Below, one piece after another: positions 26,643 to 36,255 of a stretch of 64,000 nt of DNA. The stretch lies in the NCBI RefSeq assembly GCF_001598375.1, contig NZ_BCYV01000015.1, positions 62,001 through 126,000 of the forward strand, given 5' to 3'. Source of the stretch: Novosphingobium capsulatum NBRC 12533 (GTDB lineage: Bacteria; Pseudomonadota; Alphaproteobacteria; Sphingomonadales; Sphingomonadaceae). Position numbers and translations under genes: made by a program. Below the pieces are notes generated by a model. The model searched no databases and was not told the origin of the DNA. It was given only the letters and a program-made list of their open reading frames with translations. Every line of letters begins with the position of its first letter. Positions within the stretch are counted from its first letter, which is position 1.

Positions 26643-28205
26643 TCAGGCGTCTTCGCCTTCGGCGGTCGCCTTCTTGGCGGCCTTCTTCTTGGCGGGCTTG
26701 GCTTCGCCTTCAGCGGCGGGTTCCGCCTCGGCGTCGGCCGCAGCCTTCTTCTTGGCCGGAGCCTTCTTGGCGGGCTTGGCCTCTTCGGCTTCGCCAGCCG
26801 CTTCGGTTTCGGCTTCGGCCTTCTTGGCCGCCTTCTTCTTGGCGGGCTTGGCTTCGGCCGGAGCGGCAGCGGCGCCTTCCTCGGCTTCAATCGCGGCCTG
26901 GAGCTCTTCGCGGGTCACTTCGCGCTCGCTGACTTCGGCCTTGTCGAACAGGAAGTCGACGACCTTGTCTTCATAGAGCGGAGCGCGCAGCTGGGCAGCG
27001 GCCAGGGGCTCGGAGCGCACATAGTCGATGAAGCGCTGACGATCCTGTTCGCGGTATTGCTGGGCCGCCTGGCGGATCAGCATTTCCATTTCCTGCGCAG
27101 TGACCACCACGCCGTTGGCCTGGCCGATTTCCGACAGGAGCAGGCCCAGACGCACGCGACGCTCGGCGATCTTGCGGTAATCGTCCTTCTCGGCTTCGAT
27201 TTCCTTGAGCGCTTCCTCGGGGTTTTCCTCGTTCTGCGCTTCCTGGGTCAGCTGCTGCCAGATCTGCTCGAATTCGGCTTCCACCATCGAGGGCGGCACG
27301 TCGAAGTCATGGCCGGCAGCCAGCTGGTCGAGCAGGGCGCGCTTCATCTGGGTGCGGGTCAGGCCGGCAGTTTCCTGCTCCAGCTGGCCCTTGAGCAGGC
27401 CACGCAGCTGTTCCAGGCTTTCCAGGCCCAGCGCCTTGGCGAAATCGTCGTCAGCAACGAATTCGCCCGGGTTCTTCACCGCCTTGACCTTGATGTCGAA
27501 GGTGGTTTCCTTGCCGGCCAGGTTAGCGGCGGGATAGTCCTCGGGGAAGGTCACGGTAATGACCTTTTCGTCGCCGGCCTTGGCGCCAACGAGCTGTTCC
27601 TCGAAACCGGGGATGAAGCGGCCGGCGCCGATTTCCAGGGCCTGGTCTTCAGCCGCGCCACCTTCGAAGGGTTCGCCGTCCAGCTTGCCGAGGAAGTCGA
27701 TGATCAGCTGATCGCCATCCTTGGCTTCGGCGCCTTCGGCAGCGTCGCTGAACTTCTTCTGGCCGGCGGCGATGCGGTTCACCGCTTCGTCCACCTGGTC
27801 TTCGGTCACGGGCACGACCAGCTTGTCGAGCTTGAGACCATCGAGTGCGGGCGCTTCGACCTTGGGCAGCACTTCGAGGCTGACGGTCAGCTTTGCGTCC
27901 TGGCCTTCTTCATAGCCTTCGCCCAGCGACACGTCCGGCTGCATCGCGGGACGCAGCTGGTGGTCGGCCACCAGCTTGTCCATCGCTTCGCGAATCGTGG
28001 TCTGCAGGGCTTCCTGGTGCAGGGCCGGGCCGTGCATCTTCTTGACCAGGTTGGCCGGCACCTTGCCCGGGCGGAAGCCAGGCATGCGCACCTGGGGGGC
28101 GATCTTCTTGATTTCACCTTCCACGCGCGCGGCAATGTCCGCCGCCGGAATGGTCACGGCGTAGGCGCGCTTCAGGCCCTCGTTGCTGGTTTCGACGATC
28201 TGCAT
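26643..28205 (-). CDS. tig: Trigger factor (ribosome-associated chaperone, peptidyl-prolyl isomerase)
   Basis: A 520-residue protein, longer than the usual 430-450. The N-terminal ribosome-binding domain carries the signature GFRPGKVP (43-50). The FKBP domain follows (DGDQLIIDFLGKLDGEPFEG), then the helical chaperone domain. The extra length is a C-terminal tail of about 70 residues made of Lys/Ala/Glu blocks such as PAKKKAAKKA repeated three times, like histone H1 tails. ATG 28205 begins QIVETSNEGLKRAY, the family N-terminus. It precedes clpP and clpX on the same strand, the classical tig-clpPX order, with an extra gene inserted. Confidence 0.96.
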   Translation of the reverse strand: MQIVETSNEGLKRAYAVTIPAADIAARVEGEIKKIAPQVRMPGFRPGKVPANLVKKMHGPALHQEALQTTIREAMDKLVADHQLRPAMQPDVSLGEGYEEGQDAKLTVSLEVLPKVEAPALDGLKLDKLVVPVTEDQVDEAVNRIAAGQKKFSDAAEGAEAKDGDQLIIDFLGKLDGEPFEGGAAEDQALEIGAGRFIPGFEEQLVGAKAGDEKVITVTFPEDYPAANLAGKETTFDIKVKAVKNPGEFVADDDFAKALGLESLEQLRGLLKGQLEQETAGLTRTQMKRALLDQLAAGHDFDVPPSMVEAEFEQIWQQLTQEAQNEENPEEALKEIEAEKDDYRKIAERRVRLGLLLSEIGQANGVVVTAQEMEMLIRQAAQQYREQDRQRFIDYVRSEPLAAAQLRAPLYEDKVVDFLFDKAEVSEREVTREELQAAIEAEEGAAAAPAEAKPAKKKAAKKAEAETEAAGEAEEAKPAKKAPAKKKAAADAEAEPAAEGEAKPAKKKAAKKATAEGEDA

Positions 28206-28277
28206 CCTGATCCAACTTTCTCGACTGACGCCGCGACAAGGCGCCTCAAAATCCGTGCAAAGCCGGGGGGTGAACCC

Positions 28278-28362
28278 TGGTGCGGGCGAAGGGACTCGAA
28301 CCCCCACATCTTGCGATACTGGAACCTAAATCCAGCGCGTCTACCAGTTCCGCCACGCCCGC
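28278..28362 (-). tRNA. tRNA-Leu (anticodon UAG)
   Basis: On the minus strand the acceptor arms GCGGGCG and CGCCCGC pair. The long variable arm of a class II tRNA and the T-loop GGGTTCGAGTCCC are present. The anticodon stem CTGGA/TCCAG encloses the loop TTTAGGT, giving anticodon TAG. The CCA end is encoded (28278-28280). It lies between tig and the small proline-rich gene. Confidence 0.97.
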
Positions 28363-28552
28363 GTCCGGCAAAAAGCGAGCGGTGCCCCTATCGCAGCCGG
28401 GTGAAAAGCACAAGCCCGGCGCGCTTTCCCCCTGGAACAAGCGCGCCCACGCGGGGAACAAGCACCCTGGCGCGCGGTTGCCCGTTCATGCCCGCGCGAT
28501 TTTCGCGTGGCAAAGGTCCGGCAAAACAGACCGGTCGCAAGGAGCATCTGCC

Positions 28553-28720
28553 ATGGCCAGCACACCCCCGCCCGATCGCATCGACCCGCAATCGCCGCCC
28601 GACGTTCCGCCGGCGATCACCCCGCAGGAAACCCCCGAACCGGCGCCCAGCGAAACCCCGCCGGTAACACCCGACCGGATCGACCCGATCAGCCCGGACG
28701 AATTCCCCGCGCCCGACTGA
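28553..28720 (+). CDS. 55-residue proline-rich protein, unknown function
   Basis: A very small acidic protein with 20 prolines in 55 residues. It contains an imperfect internal duplication: PDRIDPQSPPDVPP near the start and PDRIDPISPDEFPAP at the end. A good ribosome site (AAGGAG, 9 bases before ATG) supports translation. No signal peptide or membrane segment, so probably disordered and cytoplasmic. It ends 19 bases before the convergent sppA gene. I do not recognise a function. Confidence 0.6.
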   Translation: MASTPPPDRIDPQSPPDVPPAITPQETPEPAPSETPPVTPDRIDPISPDEFPAPD

Positions 28721-28739
28721 CCGGCTTTCCAGCAGGCGT

Positions 28740-30629
28740 TCAGAGCAGCTTGCCCAGCAAGGCCAGCCATGACGCCTGCGCCACCAGGCCCTGGGCTGCG
28801 GGCGGCGGCGCCATGGCCGCGGTGCCGCCGCATTCCAGGCAATAGACTTGCGCACCTGCGGTGCTGTTGAGCCGGCCCAGATCGGCCAGCACGCGCCAAC
28901 CCAGTGCCTGCTGCCGCTGGGCGAGCAGCCCGGTGACATCGCCCGCCGCGCGGCTATCGGTGCTGCCATCATCGCCCATCAGGCCCGACAGGAAGCCTTG
29001 CCAGCCCCCGGGATTGCTGCCCAAAAATTCGGCGTGCCAGCTTTCCGCCTTGGCGGCCTTGGCAGCCCAGGCCACGGCATCTTCCAGTTCACCGAACTGA
29101 TCCACCAGGCCGATCTGGCGCGCGGTGCCGCCATCCCACACCCGGCCCTGCGCGATCTTGTCGATATCCTGCGGGCTCTTGTGCCGGGCATCGGCCACCA
29201 GGCGCAGGAACCGCGCATAATAGCTTTCAACCGACGCTTGCGAGAGCGCCTCGAACTGCGGGCTGAGGCCGCCAACCACATCGGGCTGGCCTGAAAGCGG
29301 CGTGGTGCGCACACCGTCAGCGGTGACGCCATAGCTTGCCAGCGTGTCCTCAAAACTCGGGATAACGGCAAAGACGCCGATCGAGCCGGTGATCGTCGCC
29401 GGTTCGGCAAACACCCGCTGCGCCGGGGTGGAAACCCAATAGCCCCCGCTTGCCGCGAGGTTGGCCATCGAGACCGCCACCGGCAGCCCCTTGGCGCGGG
29501 CCCGGGCAATCGCCGCACGGATGCGCTCTGCCGCCGTGACCGAGCCACCGGGCGAATCCACCCGCACCACCAGCGCGGCGTAGTTGCCGCTGGCCACGGC
29601 CTGGTCGATCAGGTTGGCAATGCGCGTGCCGCCAGCCGAGCCCGGCCCGGCATCGCCATCGACGATCGTGCCGGCCACCGTGACCACGGCAATCGCCTTG
29701 CCGGTCGTGGGCGCTGGCTTGTCGGCGAGATATTGCGCCAGGGTAGAGCCCTTGTAGCCGCCCTCGCCCGCCGCCGGATCATGGCCGACCAGGTCGCCCA
29801 CGCGCTTGCCGAAGGCGATCTTGTCACCCACCTTGTCGACCAGCCCGGCCTTGACCGCGGCCTGGGCCATGTCGCCACCGCTCTGCGCCAGCCATTGCGC
29901 CGGATCACGCGTGACCAGATCGATATTGGCCTTGGGCCGCGCCTTGGTCACTTCCGCCTTCCAGGCCGACCATAGCGCGCCATAGATCGCCGACAGGTTT
30001 TCCTTAGCCTCGGGGGAGGCAGCGCTGCGGGCATAGGGTTCGACCGCAGACTTGTAGGTGCCCACCTTGAAGATGTGCGCCTTGACCTTGAAGCGATCCA
30101 TCAAGGCCTTGTAATAGAGCTGCGAACCGCCCGGCCCGGTGACCACTGCCCCGCCGATCGGATCGACCCAGGCCTCGCTGGCGTGGGCCGCCAGCTGCAC
30201 CGCATCGTCGGTATAGAGCAGCGCGCGCACCAGCACCGGCTTGTGCGCGGCGCGCACCTTGTCCATCGCCGCGCCGATTCGGCTCATGTGCACCTGACGG
30301 CCGCCGGTGAACTGCTCCAGATCGATCACCACGGCCTTGATGCGGCTGTCATCGGCCGCCGTCTCGATTGCGCGGGCCACGTCGCGGGCCTGGAATTCGT
30401 GGGCGGGCGCCTCTCCCGACAGCAGCAGCTGCGCCGGTGCCAGCGCGCTGCGTTCTTCCACCACGCTGCCGTCCAGCGTGATGGTCAGGGCGCCATCGCG
30501 GACCTGGCCGGGCGTGGGCCGCAGCGTCAGCGCGGCATAGAGCGCCCAGAAGAACAGCAGGAGGAACAGGAGGACAAGGCCATCCTTGATCGCGACGAGG
30601 ACTTTCCAGACCGAGCGGGCAAATTTCAT
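28740..30629 (-). CDS. sppA: Signal peptide peptidase SppA, 67K type
   Basis: A 629-residue inner-membrane serine protease that degrades cleaved signal peptides. A membrane anchor is at about residues 15-35 ([19 protein letters not shown]). The fused double-domain form is clear: the general-base K193 is in the first domain ([12 protein letters not shown]) and the nucleophile S394 in the second ([11 protein letters not shown]), preceded by [27 protein letters not shown] starts the frame. Divergent from pyrB with an 84-base gap. Confidence 0.95.
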   Translation of the reverse strand: MKFARSVWKVLVAIKDGLVLLFLLLFFWALYAALTLRPTPGQVRDGALTITLDGSVVEERSALAPAQLLLSGEAPAHEFQARDVARAIETAADDSRIKAVVIDLEQFTGGRQVHMSRIGAAMDKVRAAHKPVLVRALLYTDDAVQLAAHASEAWVDPIGGAVVTGPGGSQLYYKALMDRFKVKAHIFKVGTYKSAVEPYARSAASPEAKENLSAIYGALWSAWKAEVTKARPKANIDLVTRDPAQWLAQSGGDMAQAAVKAGLVDKVGDKIAFGKRVGDLVGHDPAAGEGGYKGSTLAQYLADKPAPTTGKAIAVVTVAGTIVDGDAGPGSAGGTRIANLIDQAVASGNYAALVVRVDSPGGSVTAAERIRAAIARARAKGLPVAVSMANLAASGGYWVSTPAQRVFAEPATITGSIGVFAVIPSFEDTLASYGVTADGVRTTPLSGQPDVVGGLSPQFEALSQASVESYYARFLRLVADARHKSPQDIDKIAQGRVWDGGTARQIGLVDQFGELEDAVAWAAKAAKAESWHAEFLGSNPGGWQGFLSGLMGDDGSTDSRAAGDVTGLLAQRQQALGWRVLADLGRLNSTAGAQVYCLECGGTAAMAPPPAAQGLVAQASWLALLGKLL

Positions 30630-30713
30630 GGGGGATATCTAGCCACCCGGCGCGGCCCGCGCCAGTCGAAACACTTGTCGAGGCGGTCGCGCAGGTCTAG
30701 GGCGTGGTCTTCG

Positions 30714-31757
30714 ATGCACCCATCGAGCCAATCCCCCTCGTCAGCCAGCCCGGCGCGCAGTTATCCTGCGGGCGGCCTTGCCTTTCCCCACCGCGATCTG
30801 ACCGGAATCGGTCAGCTTGCCCGGCACGAGATCCTCTACCTGCTGGACGAGGCGGAGCAGTGGGTGGAACTCAACCGCCAGTCGCAAAAGCGGGCCGACC
30901 TGCTTTCGGGCCTGACCATCATCAACGCCTTTTTCGAAAACAGCACGCGCACACTGCTGTCGTTCGAAATCGCTGGCAAGCGGCTGGGCGCCGACGTGGT
31001 CAACATGCACGCGGCCACGTCCAGCGTGAAGAAGGGCGAAACGCTCATCGACACGGCGATGACGCTCAACGCGATGCGGGCCGACGCCATTGTCATCCGC
31101 CATGCCAGCTCGGGCGCGGTGCGGCTGATCGCCGAAAAGGTCGATTGCCCGGTGCTCAACGCTGGTGATGGCCAGCACGAACACCCCACCCAGGCGCTGC
31201 TCGATGCGCTGACCATCCGCCATGCGCTGGGCCTGCCCAAAGGCAGCGACTTGAACGGCCTGCGCGTGACGATCTGCGGCGATATCCTGCACAGCCGGGT
31301 GGCGCGGTCCAACATCCTGTCGCTGACCGCGCTGGGCTGCGAGGTGAGCGTTTGCGCCCCGCCCGCGCTGATGCCGGCGGAAATCGAGGTGATGGGCGTC
31401 AAGGTATTCCACGATTTCGACGCCGCGCTCAAAGGCGCGCAAGTGGTGATGATGCTGCGCCTGCAGATGGAGCGCATGCAGGGCCAGTTCATCCCCTCCC
31501 CGCGTGAATATCGCCACCTCTATGGCCTGTCGCTCGATCGCCTGGCCCAGGCCGAGGCGGGCGCGCTAGTCATGCATCCCGGGCCGATGAACCGGGGGAT
31601 CGAAATCGACAGCCAGGTGGCCGATCATGTCGAACGCAGCCTGATCACCCGCCAGGTGGAAAGCGGCGTGGCGATCCGCATGGCCTGTCTGGAAGTGCTC
31701 ACCCGGCGCGGCCGGCAATTGCCCGGCTGGGAACCGCTGGGCGGAGAAAACGCATGA
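30714..31757 (+). CDS. pyrB: Aspartate carbamoyltransferase catalytic subunit
   Basis: A 347-residue enzyme forming carbamoyl-aspartate in pyrimidine synthesis. The carbamoyl-phosphate loop is [13 protein letters not shown] (STRT at 77-80), and [24 protein letters not shown] and [11 protein letters not shown] are all present. The N-terminus carries about 30 extra residues before [12 protein letters not shown], as in the Pseudomonas type. ATG 30714 lacks a strong ribosome site. It overlaps the downstream dihydroorotase-like gene by 4 bases (ATGA), which suggests a complex. Confidence 0.96.
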   Translation: MHPSSQSPSSASPARSYPAGGLAFPHRDLTGIGQLARHEILYLLDEAEQWVELNRQSQKRADLLSGLTIINAFFENSTRTLLSFEIAGKRLGADVVNMHAATSSVKKGETLIDTAMTLNAMRADAIVIRHASSGAVRLIAEKVDCPVLNAGDGQHEHPTQALLDALTIRHALGLPKGSDLNGLRVTICGDILHSRVARSNILSLTALGCEVSVCAPPALMPAEIEVMGVKVFHDFDAALKGAQVVMMLRLQMERMQGQFIPSPREYRHLYGLSLDRLAQAEAGALVMHPGPMNRGIEIDSQVADHVERSLITRQVESGVAIRMACLEVLTRRGRQLPGWEPLGGENA

Positions 31758-32986
31758 CGCCGCAATCCCTTGTCATCACCAATGGGCGCCTGGTCCTGCC
31801 CACAGGAGAGCCGGTGGCCGCCGATCTGCGCTGCCAGGGCGGACGGATCGTGGCACTGGGTGCCGATGCCGTGGCCCAGGATGGCGATGCCGTGTTCGAT
31901 GCGCGCGGCGCCATGGTGACGCCAGGCCTGGTCGATCTGGGCGTGTTCGCGATCGACAAGCCGGCGTTTCATTTTGGCGGAATTACCCGCGCCGCGCTGA
32001 TGCCCGATCAGGGCCCGCCGCTCGATCACCCGGCGCGGGTGCGGTTTGCCGCGCAATCGGGCAAGCCCGATTTCTGGGTCCACCCCCTCGCCGCCGCCAC
32101 ACGCGGGCTGGAAGGCGCGGAACTCGCCGAACTGGCGCTGATGCGTGATGCCGGGGCGCGCGCGGTCAGCACCGGTCGCCGCTGGATCGCCGATTCGGGC
32201 GTGATGCTGCGGCTCCTGTCCTACTGCGCGATGCTCGACCTTGTCGTGGTGACCCATGCCGAGGACGATGGCATCACCGGCCATGCCGTCGCCACCGCCG
32301 GCGAAGTGGCAACGCGGCTGGGCCTGCCCTCTGCCCCGGCCGAGGCAGAAAGCCTGGCTGTGGCGCGCGATATCGCGCTGGCCGAAATGACCGGCGCGCG
32401 GCTGCACATTCGCCAGGTCACCACCGCCAAGGCGCTCGATCTGGTGCGCGCCGCCAAGCTGCGCGGCGTGCAGGTGACGGCAGGCGTTACCCCGGCCCAC
32501 TTCATGTTGTCGGACCTCGAACTGGTCGATTTCCGCACGTTTTGCCGCTTTTCCCCACCGCTGCGTGCCGATGCCGATCGCAAGGCCGTGATCGCGGCCA
32601 TCGGCGATGGCACGATCGACGTGATCGCCTCGGGCCACGACCCGCGCGGGCCAGAAGACAAGCGCCTGCCCTTTGCCGATGCCGAGCCGGGGATGGCAGG
32701 CGCAGAAACCCTGCTGCCGCTCACGCTGACCCTGGTGCGCGACGGCGTGATCGACATGGCCCGCGCCTTTGCCCTGCTGGCCGGCAATCCCGCCGCGCTG
32801 CTCGGCGTCAACGCCGGGCGCCTGGCGGTGGGCGCAGAAGCCGATCTGGCCGTGATCCATCCCACCCGGCCCTGGGTGGTCAATTCCGACAAGATGGCCG
32901 CAAGCGCTGGCAACACCCCGTTCGACCGCCGCCCGGTCGAAGGGCGCGTGCTGGCGCTGTGGAAAGGCGGCGCCCGGATCGATTAG
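31754..32986 (+). CDS. pyrC: Inactive dihydroorotase-like subunit (PyrC')
   Basis: A 410-residue dihydroorotase homologue with its catalytic residues lost. The metal-binding H-x-H after PGLVD is absent (L62-G63-V64 in [17 protein letters not shown]). The usual DHAPH is [12 protein letters not shown], and K/RxNPPLR is RFSPPLR. A histidine in THAEDD remains. The gene overlaps pyrB by 4 bases. In Pseudomonas the same arrangement encodes PyrC', which has no dihydroorotase activity but is needed to assemble aspartate carbamoyltransferase. I infer the same role, with an active pyrC elsewhere in the genome. Confidence 0.9.
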   Translation: MTPQSLVITNGRLVLPTGEPVAADLRCQGGRIVALGADAVAQDGDAVFDARGAMVTPGLVDLGVFAIDKPAFHFGGITRAALMPDQGPPLDHPARVRFAAQSGKPDFWVHPLAAATRGLEGAELAELALMRDAGARAVSTGRRWIADSGVMLRLLSYCAMLDLVVVTHAEDDGITGHAVATAGEVATRLGLPSAPAEAESLAVARDIALAEMTGARLHIRQVTTAKALDLVRAAKLRGVQVTAGVTPAHFMLSDLELVDFRTFCRFSPPLRADADRKAVIAAIGDGTIDVIASGHDPRGPEDKRLPFADAEPGMAGAETLLPLTLTLVRDGVIDMARAFALLAGNPAALLGVNAGRLAVGAEADLAVIHPTRPWVVNSDKMAASAGNTPFDRRPVEGRVLALWKGGARID

Positions 32987-33069
32987 GGCGGCCGCACGCC
33001 CACAACTTTTGCATCTTCCTCTTTCATGGCCTCGGCAGCGGGGCTCCAGCGCCAGAAAAGGTTCGCATC

Positions 33070-34083
33070 ATGTCGAAAGTTCCAGTCCTTGTTACCGGCG
33101 GCGCAGGCTATATCGGCAGCCACGCCGTGCTGGCCCTCAAGGATGCCGGCTGGCCGGTTACGGTGATCGACAATCTGGTAACCGGATTTCGCTTTGCCAT
33201 TCCCGATGGCGTGGCGTTCTACCAGGGTGACATTGCCGACCAGGACCTGCTGGCCCGCATCATCGCCGAACAGAATATCGGCGCGATCATGCACTTCGCC
33301 GGCTCGATCATCGTGCCGGAATCCGTGAGCGATCCGCTCAAGTACTACCACAACAACACGGCCAAGACCCGCAGCCTGATCGAGGCGGCGGTGACCGGCG
33401 GCGTGAAGCATTTCATCTTCTCCTCCACCGCCGCCACCTATGGCGTGCCCGAAGTGTCGCCGGTGACCGAGGACAGCGCCAAGCAGCCGATCAATCCCTA
33501 TGGCATGTCCAAGCTGATGAGCGAGATCATGCTGGCCGACACGGCGCGCGCGCATCCGCTCAACTTTTGCGTGCTGCGCTATTTCAACGTTGCCGGCGCC
33601 GATCCGCAGGCGCGCACCGGCCAGTCGACCGCCGGAGCCACGCATCTCATCAAGGTCGCGGTGGAAGCGGCCCTGGGCAAGCGTGAGAGCGTTGGCGTAT
33701 TCGGCACCGACTTTGCCACGCCCGATGGCACCGGCGTGCGCGATTACATCCACGTCTCCGACCTTGCCAATGCGCATGTCCTGGCGCTCGATGCGCTGAT
33801 CGCCGATCCGGCCCGCTCGCTTACCATGAACTGCGGCTATGGCCGGGGCTTCTCGGTGCTGGAGGTGCTCGACGCGGTGGACCGGGTGACCAACCGCAAG
33901 ATCAACCGCGTGCTGCAGGGCCGCCGCGCCGGCGATCCCGACTCGCTGATTTCCGACAACAGCCGCATCAAGGCGACGCTGCCCTGGGTGCCGCGTTATG
34001 CCGATCTCGATACGATCATTGCCCATGCCATTGCCTGGGAACGCAAGCTGACCGAGATTCGCGGCGAAAACTCGGCCGGCTGA
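33070..34083 (+). CDS. galE: UDP-glucose 4-epimerase
   Basis: A 337-residue extended SDR that interconverts UDP-glucose and UDP-galactose. NAD motif TGGAGYIGSH (9-18), IDNLVTGFRFAIP, HFAGSIIVPESVSDPLKYY, active-site INPYGMSKLMSE (Y-x-x-x-K) and GTGVRDYIHVSDLANAH are all diagnostic. It is preceded by an 83-base gap after pyrC'. It may supply galactose to the exopolysaccharide locus 8 kb away. ATG 33070 begins SKVPVLVTGG; upstream codons belong to the gap. Confidence 0.96.
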   Translation: MSKVPVLVTGGAGYIGSHAVLALKDAGWPVTVIDNLVTGFRFAIPDGVAFYQGDIADQDLLARIIAEQNIGAIMHFAGSIIVPESVSDPLKYYHNNTAKTRSLIEAAVTGGVKHFIFSSTAATYGVPEVSPVTEDSAKQPINPYGMSKLMSEIMLADTARAHPLNFCVLRYFNVAGADPQARTGQSTAGATHLIKVAVEAALGKRESVGVFGTDFATPDGTGVRDYIHVSDLANAHVLALDALIADPARSLTMNCGYGRGFSVLEVLDAVDRVTNRKINRVLQGRRAGDPDSLISDNSRIKATLPWVPRYADLDTIIAHAIAWERKLTEIRGENSAG

Positions 34084-34110
34084 CCGGAAACGTGGTGGAG
34101 CTGCGCGCGC

Positions 34111-34359
34111 TCAATCGCTGCGCGCAGCTGCCACGGCTTGCGCCGCCAGCCACAGGCGAATCGCCCCGGCGAGGCCGGGCGGCGTCGGGCTGGCGATGCG
34201 TTCGGCATCGATTCGCGCGACCAGCGCATTGAGCGGCAGGCCTTCGGCCTCTGCCGCGCGGCGCAGCCAATCCCAGAACAGCGGTTCCAGGCTGATCGAG
34301 GTCTTGTGCCCGGCGATTTCGACCGAGCGCTTGACCGGGGGATGATAGGGACTGGTCAT
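34111..34359 (-). CDS. Ribbon-helix-helix domain protein
   Basis: An 82-residue protein. KRSVEIAGHKTSISLEPLFW is the conserved start of the RHH_4-type family of alphaproteobacteria: a beta strand for DNA contact, then WDWLRRAAEAEGLPLNALVA as helix-turn-helix. Likely a dimeric DNA-binding regulator. ATG 34359 is chosen; the frame extends to 34425 with unrelated residues. It lies 43 bases after phaB, so probably co-transcribed, and converges with galE. Confidence 0.82.
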   Translation of the reverse strand: MTSPYHPPVKRSVEIAGHKTSISLEPLFWDWLRRAAEAEGLPLNALVARIDAERIASPTPPGLAGAIRLWLAAQAVAAARSD

Positions 34360-34402
34360 GCCGCAGGTGACGGGCGGCACGCGCGGTGCCGCCCGCCAAA
34401 CA

Positions 34403-35125
34403 TCAGTACATGTGCTGGCCACCATTGATCGACATCGTCGATCCGGTAACGAAGCCGCCCTCTTCCGAAGTCAGGAAGGCAACGCCACGCGCGATTTCGC
34501 TGGCCTGGCCGAGGCGGCCGGTGGGAATGCGGGCAACGATCTTTTCCAGCACGGCGGGCGGCACCGCCGCGACCATGTCGGTATCGATATAGCCCGGCGC
34601 GATGGCATTGACCGTCACGCCATACTTGGCGCCTTCCTGGGCCAGGGCCTTGGTAAAGCCATGAATGCCGGATTTGGCTGCGGCATAGTTGACCTGGCCA
34701 TACTGGCCGGCTTGGCCGTTGATCGAGCCGATGTTGACGATGCGGCCCCAACCGCGATCACGCATGCCCTGGAACGTGGCCTTCGCCATGTTGAAGCAAC
34801 CGCCCAGGTTGATGCGCATGACCTCGTTCCAGTCATCGAAGCTCATCTTGTGCAGCACGCCATCGCGGGTGATGCCGGCGTTGTTGACCACGATATCGAT
34901 CGCGCCCACTTCGGCCGCCACGCGGGCGCAGCCTTCCAGCGTCGCTTCGTGATCGCCCACGTCCCAACGGTAGGCCTTGATTCCGGTTCGTTCGGTAAAG
35001 GCCTTGGCCTTTTCCTCGTTGCCCGCATAGTTCGCAACGACGGTTCGTCCCTGTTCCTGCAAGGCAAGGCAGATCGCTTCGCCGATACCCCGGGTTCCGC
35101 CCGTTACGATGGCCACTCGCGTCAT
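34403..35125 (-). CDS. phaB: Acetoacetyl-CoA reductase
   Basis: A 240-residue SDR of the PhaB type, reducing acetoacetyl-CoA to (R)-3-hydroxybutyryl-CoA with NADPH for polyhydroxybutyrate. Seen are VTGGTRGIGEAI, VVNNAGITRDGVLHKM, the catalytic NYAAAKSGIHGFTKALA, and the PhaB-typical YIDTDMVAAVPPAVLEKI and the C-terminal SINGGQHMY. ATG 35125 has GGGAG upstream. Thiolase (phaA) and synthase (phaC) are not adjacent. Confidence 0.95.
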   Translation of the reverse strand: MTRVAIVTGGTRGIGEAICLALQEQGRTVVANYAGNEEKAKAFTERTGIKAYRWDVGDHEATLEGCARVAAEVGAIDIVVNNAGITRDGVLHKMSFDDWNEVMRINLGGCFNMAKATFQGMRDRGWGRIVNIGSINGQAGQYGQVNYAAAKSGIHGFTKALAQEGAKYGVTVNAIAPGYIDTDMVAAVPPAVLEKIVARIPTGRLGQASEIARGVAFLTSEEGGFVTGSTMSINGGQHMY

Positions 35126-35353
35126 TCTTGTACTCCCGTACTTCACCAGCTTGGAGAGCGGCTAGGCTAGGGTGATGACACCCGCGCGACAAGCCGGCTT
35201 GCGTCCAAACCGATAAATTTCTTCGACGAATATCGATAAGCAATGGCGCAGGATTGAGGCAGTGATGCTGCGGCCGGAAAACGCAGCAAATGCGCCTGCT
35301 CGCCCCATGCGGACCGCGGCCACGCGCAGGATGGTGCTGGCGCAGCTTGCAAC

Positions 35354-35377
35354 AAAAAGGCCCGCCGAAGCGAGCCT
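35354..35377 (-). terminator. Intrinsic terminator
   Basis: On the minus strand AGGCTCGC-TTCG-GCGGGCCT forms an 8-bp stem with a TTCG tetraloop followed by TTTTTG, 45 bases after the stop of the beta-barrel-like gene. The rest of 35126-35421 shows no gene. Confidence 0.88.
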
Positions 35378-35421
35378 GTTGTTCCACCAAAATGGAGAAG
35401 ATCGCGGGGGCAATGCGACGA

Positions 35422-36255
35422 TCAGAAGCGGAACTGCGTTCCGAGGTAAACCGCCTGGCTGTCCTGGCGCGCATCGGTCAGCGGATGAAGGCGATCGCGG
35501 TCCGAGGAGTAGCGAACACCCGCAGTCACATCGAGATTGCGGGTCAGGCGATAGCTGCCGCCGAAATCGACCTGGTAATCGCCCTGGGTTTCCAGCGTGC
35601 GCGGGGCGCGACCAGCGCGCTCCTTCTCATCCAGCGCGATGCGCGGCGCGAGACGGCCAGTGCTGCCCGTGGTGGCAGCGGCCGACGGCGTGGCCACGGC
35701 AAAGTGATTGAGATCGGGCATGTCGAGGCGCTGCGTATCACGGTCGAAGCCATCGCCGGTGCCAAGGCCGCTGGTCACGGCAAAGCTTTGGTATCCGCGC
35801 GCCATGCCCAGGTTGAAGGCATTGGGCACGATGCGCAACGGGGTGCCGTTGCCGGCAGCGCCGCCGATGTTGCCGAGCACGCCACGCACCGAGATCGCCC
35901 GGGCAACTTCCGGGTTGACCCGCACCGCCACGGTGATGGCGCGATCCGCACGCGAATCTGCGCCGGCCGGGGTGAAGCGGAACATATGGCTGTTGCCAAG
36001 GCCACGCACGGTGATCGCGGCAGCCAGCTTGGGATCGCCCGAAGCCGGGGTGAACGAACCGATGCCGCCGCGCGCCGCCAGGCTGACCTGGGCAAGCGGC
36101 TTGAACGAGCCGGTGACGGCACTGCTGACCGTGGGGGCGATGACCAGGCCAGCGGCAATGCAGGTGGCGGCGAGCAGCGGCGCCCGCAGCGCGCGCGGCA
36201 GCACGGAACGGCGCAAGCCCTGCGCGTTCGCCTTTTTGCTGCCCCTGCCGCTCAT
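35422..36255 (-). CDS. Putative outer-membrane beta-barrel-like protein, unknown function
   Basis: A 277-residue exported protein. A basic N-terminus and hydrophobic LLAATCIAAGLVIAPTVSSA form a signal peptide. The end is typical of outer-membrane barrels: alternating strands YQVDFGGSYRLTRNLDVTAG and SQAVYLGTQFRF with a terminal phenylalanine. The middle (AAITVRGLGNSHMFRFTPA, RADRAITVAVRVNPEVARAI) looks beta-rich. ATG 36255 follows GGCAGGAAC; an in-frame ATG at 36306 is possible. It stands alone with its own terminator. I do not recognise the family. Confidence 0.75.
   Translation of the reverse strand: MSGRGSKKANAQGLRRSVLPRALRAPLLAATCIAAGLVIAPTVSSAVTGSFKPLAQVSLAARGGIGSFTPASGDPKLAAAITVRGLGNSHMFRFTPAGADSRADRAITVAVRVNPEVARAISVRGVLGNIGGAAGNGTPLRIVPNAFNLGMARGYQSFAVTSGLGTGDGFDRDTQRLDMPDLNHFAVATPSAAATTGSTGRLAPRIALDEKERAGRAPRTLETQGDYQVDFGGSYRLTRNLDVTAGVRYSSDRDRLHPLTDARQDSQAVYLGTQFRF

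Noticed and set aside
26475..28667. 730-residue open frame on the plus strand opposite trigger factor
   Set aside because: It is the mirror of the strongly biased tig gene; the product is compositionally odd and matches nothing, while tig is clear on the other strand.
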